From NCBI GenBank assembly GCA_963920575.1, contig OY986974.1, positions 6,341,283 to 6,405,282 on the forward strand: DNA of 64,000 bases, read 5' to 3'. This document shows positions 48,036 to 57,280 of this stretch, piece by piece; the first letter of the stretch is position 1, and the number at the start of each line of letters is the position of its first letter. A model generated the notes under the pieces. It worked only from the letters and a program-made list of their open reading frames with translations, searched no databases and had not been told where the DNA came from. This stretch comes from Narthecium ossifragum. Its lineage: Eukaryota > Streptophyta > Magnoliopsida > Dioscoreales > Nartheciaceae. The position numbers were made by a program, and so were the translations under genes.

Positions 48036-48600
48036 TCGCCCCCCTGCCGGCAGCGTCCCCCCCTGCAGTCGCCAATCCAAGCTTCCCTGCCTCCCCCGTC
48101 GCCGATTCAGGCTTCCCCCGTCGTCGTCGATCCAGGCTTCCCCGGTCGTCCTCGTCGCTGATCCAGGCTTCCTCGTCGCCGATCCAAACTCCCCCCGCCG
48201 TCCCCGTCGCTGATCCAGGCTTCCCCGCCCATCCCCATCGCCGATCTAGGCTTCCCCGCCCATCCCCATCGCCGATCTAGGCTTCCCCCGTCGTCGATCC
48301 GGCTCCCCCGTCACCGATCCAGCTTCCCCTGTCGCCGATCTAGGCTTCCTCGACTCCCCCGTCGCGATCCAAGCTTCCCCGGCTCCCCCGTCGCCGATCC
48401 AGGCTTCCCCGGTCTTCCCCGTCGCCGATCCAGGCTTCCCCGTCGTCGATCCAGATTTCCCCGCCCATCCCCCTCGCCGATCAAGGCTTCCCCAACCGTC
48501 CCAGTTCGTTGATCCAGGTTTTCCCGCCCGTCCCCGTCGCCGATCCAAGCTTCCCCCGCCGTCCCTGTTGCCATCGCCAAGCCCCTCCCCAAGCCCCGTC
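48036..48600. repeat. GC-rich minisatellite based on GATCCAGGCTTCCCC
   Basis: Degenerate units of roughly 18-36 bp built on CGCCGATCCAGGCTTCCCC with variable CCGTC or GCCCATCCC spacers, preceded by a 16-base C run at 48005-48020. The minus-strand frames read as Gly/Arg-rich repeats and are not genes. Confidence 0.85.
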
Positions 48601-48774
48601 ACGACCTCCGATTGGATGTCCGATCTCCTCCTGCGACGACCTCCCGATGCTTTTTCTTTTCTTTCTTTTTTTAAATTTTGACAACTAAATTATGTCTCCC
48701 ACTTGTTAATTTTTGCAATTGACAATCAAAATTTTCCCAAATATTTCTTAATTTGTTTGACTAATTTTTGACTC

Positions 48775-49570
48775 AAGTTACTTTCCACAAATCTACAATT
48801 GCAAAAAAGTAAAAAGTAACTTGTACACATGGAAAGTAACTTGTACAACTACAAAAAAGTGGAAAATAACTTGTACATTTATAACTTGTACATATGAAAA
48901 GTAACTTGTACATTTGCAAAAAAGTGGAAAGCAACTTGTACATTTGCAAAAAAAGTGAAAAGTAACTTATACAATATCCAAAAAGTGGAAAGTAACTTAT
49001 ACAATATCCAAAAAGTGGAAAGTAACTTGTACATTTGTAACTTGTACATTTGTAACTTGTACATATGGAAAGTAACTTGTACACATGGAAAATAACTTGT
49101 ACAATTGTAACTTAGATACATGAAAAATAACTTGTATAATTGTAAAATAGTTGAAAATAACTTGTACATGGAAAGTAACTTGTACAAATATAACTTGTAC
49201 ATATGAAAAGTAACTTGTACATTTGCAAAATAATTGGAAGTAACTTGTACACATGAAAAGTAACTTGTACAATTGCAAAAAAAATGGAAAGTAACTTAAC
49301 ATGATTTCCATAATTGCTACAAGTTATTTTCCATAAAAATTGAAAAGTAACTTGTACAGTTGCAAAAACAGTGGAAAGTAACTTGTACATAGAAAGTAAC
49401 TTTTATAAATGTAGCTTGCATACTTGCAAAGTAACTTGTACAATTGTAAAAATAGTGGAAAGTAACTTGTACAAGTTACTTTCCATTAGTTACTTTTCAT
49501 TGGTTTAATCTGGAAAGTAACTTACTTTCCATTGGTTTAATATGAAAAGTAACTTACTTTCCATATTTTT
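48775..49570. repeat. AT-rich minisatellite based on AAAGTAACTTGTACA
   Basis: Units of 15-35 bp built on GGAAAGTAACTTGTACA with TTTGCAAAAA-type spacers. Unit orientation flips at a 28-bp perfect palindrome (49457-49484), after which AAGTTACTTTCC-type units predominate. Confidence 0.9.
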
Positions 49571-49845
49571 TGTAGTTATTTTCCACTGGGAATACGAACA
49601 GTCACTGAGAAGTCTCCCTATGTTGGGAATCTTGGAAGTGCATTTTAGTACTAAAAAAAGGTGTTAGGGCCTAAATGCCTTAAGGAAAAGGTATTTGGCA
49701 TTTTGGACAAATATTCCCTTCTCAGAGCCCTAAATGCCAATTATATGTTTTCTTTTTCTTTTTCTTTTCATTTTTTTTTGATGGGGCATAATTTTATAAC
49801 TCTTTTTAGGGTATGTTTGGTTGTTCACAAGACCGTGCCAAAGAA

Positions 49846-50110
49846 GTCACAGATTGTTTTGCCAAAATGGGCCCCGGTCTTCATTTTTGGTACACTAAGA
49901 TCCCATGCCTTGTTTGTTTGCGGAATAGGACCTCTAACTTCCTTTATTCCATTTCTACCCCTACCCTCACATGGTGTCACATCCCAGGGGATGGCCATGC
50001 CACATGTCATGGCATGGCAGGGTCTCTTCCTCCTATTCCCTCCGAGCCTTCAAAGATTAAGTAGAGACGTCTGCTTCCCTGCTCATCCGATGTGACGCCG
50101 ACCTCGACCG
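49846..50110 (+). repeat. Outer left arm of a large inverted duplication
   Basis: Matches the reverse complement of 57100-57280 plus 58574-58680, e.g. CTAACTTCCTTTATTYYATT, CTACCCCTRCCCTYACATGG and TATTCCCTCCGAGCCTTCAA. The right-hand copy is interrupted by the solo LTR at 57281-58568. Confidence 0.85.
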
Positions 50111-50276
50111 CCTGCAGGGCGTGGGCTAGGCCCTCCACACCCACGCCGTCCAATCCGCCCTCGTCTCCAACCGCTCCATCTTCACTCGACTCCTCTCCAT
50201 GTACTCCGCCTGGGACTGCCCTGCCGACCGGGATGCCATCTTCTCCTCCCCCTCCATGTCCTCCTATGTTGCTTCC
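50022..50276 (+). pseudogene. PLS-type PPR gene fragment, 5' part
   Basis: The frame from 50022 reads VSSSYSLRAF, stop, then LLIRC, ALHTHAVQSALVSNRSIFTR and LLSMYS, typical of an editing-type PPR protein. There are two in-frame stops: TAA at 50058-50060, where the inverted copy has GAA, and TAG at about 50127. The solo LTR at 50277 cuts it; reading continues in frame at 52716. Confidence 0.75.
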
Positions 50277-52710
50277 TGTTGCGCCCCGACCCACGAAAGC
50301 CCAACCGGGCCGGGCGACGTGAACCGAAACTTACAAACCGCGAAAAAATATTGGCGAGGTTTTCCTCTAACCTATTGGTCTCCCTAACAATTCATCACAA
50401 ACGCCCCCAATTTAAAAGACATAATTAAAGAAGCCTCGAACCACATATTACAAACCCAAGTGAATTTAATATACATATCCTTCGGAGAGGGGAAGATCCA
50501 AATACAACATTTATACTCCCGTAGGAGACTAACTAACCAAGAGTTTAAAAGCAGTAAAAGATCACCACCTCTCAGACTCCGCTTGGCGCCGCCGCACCGC
50601 CAACCAACTGCCCGGTAGGGGCCACCAAAGAGGAGCTAACGCCCGCACCTGTAAAACACAGCCCGGGTAGGAGTGAGCATAAAGCTCAGTAGGGTTCTAC
50701 ACTACGACACACAGAAGGAAGAGGGAAACGAAACAGTGTCGCCCTAAAGTAAGACCTGGATGTATACAGGGGTCCCATAACCCCACCGCGTGTCCCTTAG
50801 GCCCACGATCATGGTCTTCCAGAAGAACTGGTCACATGTCAGGTCACACTCAGTAAGCAGGACTAACACTGCTGGCCCACAAGTAGGGAACGACACTGCA
50901 GGCGGGAAATAGCACCGCTAAGTAGTCAACCTCTCTACTCAAGATTCAACACAGTGGGACACCGGCTACACCTAAGCATCCGACTCAAGGCCGACACGAC
51001 CTCTACAATCATTAAGCAGCAGATGTATCAGTCATCTAAGCCTATCATCAAGTTTGACTAGACACCACAATTCGAACCGGGTCCAAGCTACCCAACCCCG
51101 ATCCTAGGGCTAAGTCCGAGCTTCCAGCCTCGGGACGGCGACCCACAGATCGTTCACGCCCTAACCATGCAACTAATGCACAACAAAGAATGCATGCAAT
51201 GAACATACACATATAAGAGGTAAGCATATAACAGTATGATAAAGATAGCATACAAGTCTAATAGGATCGCTGCAGCGGTACTACCAACCACTACCAGCCA
51301 ATCCGCAGCGGGTCCCGACATTATGACTGTACCATGACCGTCAACCGGGGACTCCTGCAACGGGAAGCAACCCCGAAAACTCCGATGAACAGTAAAATAT
51401 AATATTATATGTTTCGAACATATAATATTATTTAAATCACCAAAATCCTCTACTTAGAGGCTAATTGACCCCGCCGATCCGACGTCCAAACGTCGTTGGA
51501 TTCGAGATACAACTTAGAAATCAGTAGATCACCATGCCAAAATCAACATATCCAAAATCGGGAAACATCCAACGGCTCGATTAACGGGAAAATACTAATC
51601 AAAACAGCTAATTAAACTAACTTACCATTACTTGCTGCAACGCAGCCCACCCGTACGCAATTCATAACAAATCGTAGGAAAATTTGAAAATTATGAAATC
51701 AGTTGGGTCGGAGAGTAGATTGAAAGATCTACAACTCGTATGTTCATGATAACCCAAGAACATGCACGTAATGAACGAAAAACGCGTCGTAAACCGGCTG
51801 TTCTTCAAGAACAGTAGAAACCGAAAAATCCGAGATTAAACATGCTTAAGTCCTACTAAAATATCAACCAAAGCTTATGAAACTTATAAAAAAAATTACA
51901 CTAATCAAGAGGCATCCAAAAACACCAAGAACAACAAGATCTAACTGCTAGATCAAGAGAAAACCCCTAAACTAACTCAAGTAGGTAGAAACCTACCGGA
52001 AACGCAATCCTCAGCTGATTCCCCACTAACTAGTCACCAACCCAGCTTCAAACCACACCAGGGATCTTCTTCACGCCGCCACGGATCCAATGAGCCTTCA
52101 AACGCCCAAAACAGTGGCCGGAGGAGGGAGAACGGAGGAGAAGAAGTTGCTGTCGAAAACAGGGGAAGCAGAGCCGCGGGAAGAAGAAAGAAGAAGGAAG
52201 GAGAAGGAGAAGGAGAAAAGGAAGAAGAGGAAGGGGAAAAGTCGGGGAAGGGGGAGAGGATAAGGATGAGGGAGAGGAGAGGAGAGAAAGTCCTCTCTCC
52301 CTTTGACAGTGGAGAGCGACGGCCAACGGCGGTCGTCCTCTCAAAACCCATAGTCAAGACTTTCTGACACAGGAAGATCGATCTTCTTCTCAAGGAAGAT
52401 CGATCTCCTTAGCAAAAAAGATCGATCTCCTTTGCCCAAAAACTCAAATTTGGGCTAAAACACAAGTCCAAGCTCGAATCTTCTGATCCCGGGTCCACCT
52501 AACCATTCTAATCAAACACTAACACAAAACACGGACAGTGTGTGCACACGCGGGTGTGAAACAAACCGACAAGGCGTAATTTACCAAATTGCCTTTGCGG
52601 TCCAAGAAACAATACGATCCACCGGATCGCGCTCTCAACGCGAAACAATCAAACGAGCCACGGGCCCGACCCAGCCGGTCGACCCAGGATTAGAGGAACG
52701 AGTCCTCACA
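50277..52710 (-). mobile_element. Solo LTR, family A (2434 bp)
   Basis: Plus-strand start TGTTGCGCCCCGACCC, end ACGAGTCCTCACA; target duplication CTTCC (50272-50276) and CTACC (52711-52715), with one mismatch. It is inserted in a PPR fragment. It carries three exact GATCGATC boxes at 52376, 52398 and 52420 (22-bp steps). Confidence 0.88.
52376..52427. repeat. Three GATCGATC boxes at 22-bp steps
   Basis: Starts at 52376, 52398 and 52420, each an exact box. They are 283-334 bp from the sense 5' end of the LTR, as in the LTR at 39603. Confidence 0.9.
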
Positions 52711-52715
52711 CTACC

Positions 52716-53048
52716 CCTCTCGACCCATTCTCGTGGAACCTCATCATTGCCGAGAACGACCGATGCGGGAATCTCGAGGGAGCCCGCCGTCTCTTCGATA
52801 CAATGCCCGACCAGAACGTCATCTCGTGGACTCTCATAATCGACGCCCACACCAAGCATAAGGACGTCCCCGAAGCCGCCCGCTACTTCGACAGATGCGC
52901 AGTTCTAGGAGTGATCCCGTGGACCGCAATGATCTATGGCTTCGTCAGCAACGGCCTCTGTGAGCATACTCTAGCGCTCTTCCGTAGGATGCTCCGTTCC
53001 GACCTGATGCCCAGCGACCTTACCTTCTCGTGCATGACCTTGATGTAG
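52716..53048 (+). pseudogene. PLS-type PPR gene fragment, 3' part
   Basis: Continues the frame of 50022-50276 after the solo LTR: DPFSWNLIIAEN, GNLEGARRLFDTMPDQNVIS, VPEAARYFDR, VIPWTAMIYGFVSNGLCEHT and ALFRRMLRSDLMPSDLTFSC, then a stop. These are PPR L/S/P-type motifs. The gene ends early and lacks the expected E or DYW domains. The last 97 bp are also present in inverted orientation at 54266-54362. Confidence 0.82.
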
Positions 53049-53195
53049 CATACATTTTATACTCGTTCATTGTTCGTTTATATGCGTGGTTGTTACAATA
53101 TAAGCATATGTGTATGTTGTTATACTCGTGATTCCACCAATCATATGCGTGTTAGATAAAAAATACACGTGTAGTGGGACGTGTTTCCGCTCTAC
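52952..53195 (+). repeat. Inner left arm of the inverted duplication
   Basis: About 244 bp, matching the reverse complement of 54123-54362 at roughly 85 percent by eye. It includes the PPR fragment end and the following AT-rich DNA up to GGGACGTGTTTCC. Confidence 0.88.
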
Positions 53196-53202
53196 ACATG
53201 TA

Positions 53203-53440
53203 CTTTTTTTCTTTTCTTTTTTGATGAGATGAGCCCTCAGGCTAAAATCTACCAGAGTTACAAATACAGTGTCCTAGGCCATGCTATCAAGTAGCACCGA
53301 CCCACAATCGCTGGACCAAACAAAATCTCTCCCTAACTGATGACAACCCCGAGCAACAGCATCGGTTGTTACATTGCAATCTCTAGAAATATAAAGGAAC
53401 AAAACCGAATCAAAATTGAGAACAACTACTTACAACATTA
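53203..53440 (-). mobile_element. LINE 3' end fragment (RNase H tail)
   Basis: The minus-strand frame reads LYISRDCNVTTDAVARG, then RDFVW and LLDSMA before a stop, like the C-terminal RNase H of plant L1-type LINEs. A 3' UTR and an A-rich tail (T-rich on the plus strand, 53205-53220) follow. It is strongly 5'-truncated and lies in the loop of the inverted duplication. Confidence 0.7.
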
Positions 53441-53617
53441 ACTTGTGATGTATCGAACAACTGTAAATAAACACGCGTTCTTTAAAAACCATAGCCATTT
53501 AGGTAGCGACAATGACGACTGTATGAAATTCTACATATCTCTACTTCTTTTTGGGAGTATCTTTAGGCTACGTACGTGTACAAAAATTATGAACGTGTAC
53601 GAGGTTTATATGCTTTT

Positions 53618-53674
53618 CACGTGTATTAATAGCTCACATATGTGTTTATGCACGTGTATAAATCTGAACACGTG
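53618..53674. promoter_or_regulatory. Cluster of three CACGTG (G-box) motifs
   Basis: CACGTGTA at 53618, 53651 and 53669, with a further CACGTG at 53166 and near matches (ACGTGTAC) at about 53571 and 53593. G-boxes bind bZIP and bHLH factors in plants. No gene start was identified beside them, so a function is speculative. Confidence 0.4.
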
Positions 53675-53789
53675 TATTTTTTTTGTCATTTTACGAGTAC
53701 CGATTTGTGAATTCCTTGTACATACAGTCATGAAGATGGGTCTGCTTTTGACACGTATGACCCATACGAGGAAATATATTTAGTGAATG

Positions 53790-54127
53790 ACTGAATAGCT
53801 GGTAGCGACTATGAGTAGCCGTCGGAGCTGTTTGACTGTGACGAGGAAGATGAGTATGTTCTCAACTTTGAAACACCAGAAGTTCAGGTGACCTACTTTT
53901 TGAATGCCACCGAGCCATATGTTGGAGATAGGTACCCCGACAAAGCAAAGCTGAAGCTGTCACTCACAAGACTCTATCTACCTCACTTTGTGATCAAGAA
54001 GGGGAAGAGGAGGAAGAAAGGTTGTCGTCTCAAAGCGATGCATAGTCGAGACCAATGCGAAGATATTCAAGTTGTAAGGTACTTGGGCATAATAAAAAGA
54101 CTTGTAGAGCACCCATATGATAGGTGA
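53790..54127 (+). pseudogene. MuDR-like transposase N-terminal fragment
   Basis: An acidic stretch (SELFDCDEEDEYVLNFETPE) is followed by VGDRYPDKAKLKLSLTRLYL and a basic segment. The arrangement resembles the N-terminal plant MuDR domain (VGxxFxDKxxFKxAVxxYAI). One in-frame TAG lies upstream (about 53815) and the frame ends at 54127. The zinc-finger and DDE parts are absent. The family assignment is tentative. Confidence 0.45.
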
Positions 54128-54362
54128 AAACACGTCACACTACACATGTATTTTTTATCTAATGTGCATATGATATGCGGAATCACGAGTGTAACAACAG
54201 ACACATACGCGTATATTGTAACAATAGCGCATATAAACGAACAATGAACGAGTATAAAATGTATGTAACATCAAGGCCATGCATGAGAAGGTAACGTCGT
54301 TGGGCATCAGATCGGAACGGAACATCCCACGGAAGAGCTCCAGAGCATGCTCACAGAGGCCG
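54123..54362 (-). repeat. Inner right arm of the inverted duplication
   Basis: Reverse-complement copy of 52952-53195, including PPR codons GLCEHALELFRGMFRSDLMP on the minus strand. At 54362/54363 it joins directly to a 5S-rRNA-derived segment. Confidence 0.88.
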
Positions 54363-54363
54363 A

Positions 54364-54600
54364 CACCCATCCCGGGACCACTACAAAGCAAGCACGCTTA
54401 ACCTTGGAGTTTTCTGATGGATCACTGCTATCACTTGACACAATATTGTCCGCTTTTGGCACACCACAGAAATATGGGAAAACTTCCTAGTGAGTCACCC
54501 ATCCCGGGACCGCTCCAAAGAAAACACGCTTAACCTTGAAGTTTTTTGACAGATCACTGTCATCATGGTTTTAAAACGCGTTGTGTCTTATAAGGGTTAC
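54364..54600 (-). mobile_element. Cassandra-type TRIM fragment with two 5S rRNA-like modules
   Basis: On the minus strand two segments resemble plant 5S rRNA. One is about 54481-54555 (GGTTAAGCGTGTTTTCTTTG .. GGGATGGGTGACTCACTAGG), which keeps the A-box and C-box areas. The other is about 54364-54425 (ATCAGAAAACTCCAAGGTTA, AGCGTGCTT, GGGATGGGTG). The flanking GCGTTTTAAAACC and AAAGCGGACAATATTGTG stretches are, from memory, typical of Cassandra LTRs. It is fragmentary, with no second LTR or primer-binding site seen. Confidence 0.75.
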
Positions 54601-54869
54601 TAATATACTTATTATCTACGTGGGGTTGCTTACCCAGTTACTTGGTTCGGCCACAAGTGTGAGGACCTGCCCCTCTATTCCTATAGCTGGTGGTTGATCC
54701 CAAGGGCAATTTGAGAAATTGCGCCTTGGCGGTCGTTTTTCACACTGGGTGTGCACACACAGGCCTTGCTTGATGGTTGTGTTTGTTAGAAAGGTTAGGT
54801 GGACCCTAACTTGGGTGTTCTGGGCTTGGGCCCGTTTTCCAGCCCAAGTTTGCACTTCTGGGCAGGGAT

Positions 54870-54899
54870 GATCGATCCTTTGGTCATGGAGGATCGATC
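54870..54899. repeat. GATCGATC pair, 22-bp spacing
   Basis: Exact boxes start at 54870 and 54892, 212 bp from the LTR start. Confidence 0.9.
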
Positions 54900-54938
54900 C
54901 TTCCTGTGCCTGGAAGTCCTTGTCAGTGGCTTTCGAAG

Positions 54939-54960
54939 GACGGCCACCGCGGTGGCCGTC
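54939..54960. repeat. 22-bp perfect palindrome in family A LTR
   Basis: Identical to the palindrome at 12493-12514 (arms GACGGCCACCG/CGGTGGCCGTC). Confidence 0.9.
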
Positions 54961-55458
54961 GCTTCCCCTGTCAGGGGAGGGAAGACTTTCCCTCCCCTCT
55001 CCCGGCTTTTCCCCGGGTTCGCCGGCTTTTCCCCGGCCTTACCCGCCCTTTCCCCCCCTTCCTTTCTTCCTCTCTTCTTCTTCTCCCTCACGCGGCTCTG
55101 TTTCTTCCCCGGTTGAGACCGCTCCTTCTCCTCCTCCGTTCTTCCTCCTCCGGCCATCTTTCCGGGAGCTTGAAGGCTCGTTGGGTTCGTGGCAAGTCGA
55201 GGAAGGTCCTGGGGTAGGACTTGTGGATCGAAGCTGCGTTGAGGAGGTAGGGTTCTCATTCTAAACTCCGGTTGTTTTCCGAGGTTTTGAATCCGGTTTT
55301 GGTTTTCGTTTTATATCTCTTGTGGAGTTGGTGTTTTTCCGGTTTTGAAGCCTTGAGGAGCTTCGTGGTTCTTGGATCTACTAGCCCACCAAGTTTGGTG
55401 GGGTTTGGTTGTGTATTCCGGCGGTTTTTCAGGCCGGAAGTACATCGGAACCCATCAT

Positions 55459-55764
55459 TATCGATCTTCCTGGGTGAAGTGATCGATCCTCTGGTGTTAG
55501 TTTGCTGCGCCCAGCCACATGATCGATCTTCTTATAGGAGGAGATCGATCACGGGGCCTAGGTCAGCCTGGTTACCCTTCGTCCCGAGAATGATCGATCT
55601 TCCTGGGAGAAGGATCGATCTTCCTTGGTGCGACTGGAAGGGTGCCCTCTGTCACCAAAAAAGATCGATCTCCTTGAAAGGAGTGATCGATCTTCTTTGG
55701 CTCGACAGTGAGGGAAGCTCACTGTTGCTTGAATGATCGATCCTCCCTGGGTGAAGGATCGATC
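55459..55764. repeat. Array of five GATCGATC pairs with 21-22-bp spacing
   Basis: Starts are 55459/55481, 55521/55543, 55592/55613, 55663/55685 and 55735/55757 (22, 22, 21, 22 and 22 bp). Pairs repeat every 62-72 bp. The first box is TATCGATC; the others are exact. Confidence 0.9.
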
Positions 55765-57099
55765 CTTCAGTAGCAGAGAGGGTTTTCAAGGGTTTTGCCC
55801 GCGGGGCTTCGCATGTAATGGTCTTTACAGTTTTACCCTCGGAGTTTATCCTGTAGTGATTATGCATGAATGTTTATCGCTTTGTGGTTGAACTGGGAGG
55901 GTGATGCCTCTCAGGTGTGTAGAATAAATGGGCTGACGATATGCCCTTACCGCTTTGTGGTGAACCGAGGGAGTCATGACCCTCGGGAGTGTTTAGTATA
56001 AATGGGCCGAAGGTGTGCCCTTGCCTTGTCACTTGTTTACAGCTTTATATCTATCTGCCCTGTTTTGCTTAACTGTGCATTAGACATGTTAGGCTAGTTT
56101 GGGTGGGTGTTCCCCCCTTGTACTCCGTACCCAGGTGCTAAGTGGAGGTGTCCTGCACGGTTCTGTTCCTCTGTTGGTGCAGAGGGTGATCCCGCATGGA
56201 ACCTTTTCCCCTGTTGGGTGCTTAGGGTGATGAGCAAGGTTCATGTCGGGAGCCCTTGGGGCATCGATAGGGTTATGGAACCTTGGCAGTCCTTAGACTT
56301 AGTGCCTGGTCGGGAGTCAGGGATCGTGGCTCTGTGGCTTGGAGTGCTGGGAGGTGGTTGTGACCTCGGTCGTTCCGCCAAGTGTGGAGGTCCCGCTTGG
56401 GGAAGGGTGTCCTACCAGTAGCGTCATGTCCACCCTGTGTCAGGGACAGTCGGAGTTTGTCCATCCCTAGACAGTGGCAGTCGGAGACGTACTCGGGACA
56501 GGGACCCTTCGGGTTATCGATAGGATTTATGGGATCCTTGGCAAGCCTCAGCACTTGGCTTCAGGGTTGGTTGTTGGGTTTGCTTTTCTTGTGGGGGTTG
56601 TGGAGTGGGACCCTGCTGAGCTGTTGCTCATGCCTACCTGGACTGTGTTTGTTGCAGGTGCTTGTGCCCGGTTCTCCCAACCGTTGCCCCGTCGGTCGTC
56701 CAGTGGCAGCGCGCCGGCTCCTGACCATGTCTGAGGGTCAGGATGGCTTTGTCTGCGCCTTCGTGGAGACCCCGGTGGGCAGTGTGGCTTGCTTTCTTTT
56801 TGGGGACTGTTTACCCCCCCCCTGTTCTAGATCTGTTGTATCTAGGTTTCTCCTGTTGTAACTCTATTATGTGTTTGTAATAGATGTTGTTAGCTTTTGT
56901 TTACTGCTTTCGCTCTTTCTCTGTGGTGTCCAGCTGTTTCCGCCAGCTGGGCCTTTGTCTCGGCTGTTTCCGCCAGTCGAGGTTGGTAGTTGTAGGTGTC
57001 TTCCCCTCGCGGTCCCCGGCCCGGGTGCGCTCTGCGGGTCGGGGCGCGACAACAAGCCTTCCAGGCGAATACCGACACCCAGGTACCCCGGGTCTCACA

Positions 57100-57280
57100 C
57101 GGTCGGGGTCGGCGGTGCATCGGATGAGCAGGGAAGCAGAAGTCTCCGCTTCGTCTTTGAAGGCTCGGAGGGAATAGGAGGAAGAGACTTTGCCATGCCT
57201 TGTCATGTAGCATGGCCATTCAATGGGATGTGAGACCATGTAAGGGCAGGGGTAGAAATAAAATAAAGGAAGTTAGGGGT
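57100..57280 (-). repeat. Outer right arm of the inverted duplication, inner piece
   Basis: Reverse-complement copy of about 49930-50110, including PPR codons SSSYSLRAFKDEAETSASLL without the stop found in the left arm. It is interrupted at 57280 by a family C solo LTR and continues at 58574-58680. Confidence 0.82.

Larger units (their letters stand above)
54658..57051 (+). mobile_element. Solo LTR, family A (2394 bp)
   Basis: Starts TGTGAGGACCTGCC, ends GGGTCGGGGCGCGACA; exact target duplication ACAAG at 54653-54657 and 57052-57056. It is the same subfamily as 10383-12836 by shared order: a GATCGATC pair at 54870-54899, a 22-bp palindrome at 54939-54960, a pyrimidine-rich leader, and a second array at 55459-55764. 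Confidence 0.93.

Noticed and set aside
48775..49570. Possible CRISPR-like repeat-spacer array
   Set aside because: Units and spacers vary in length and all are AT-rich variants of one motif; this is a eukaryotic minisatellite.
50277..57051. Idea that the solo LTRs in both arms of the inverted duplication were copied with the arms
   Set aside because: They belong to different subfamilies, sit at different points of the arms and have different target duplications (CTTCC/CTACC and ACAAG), so they are independent insertions.
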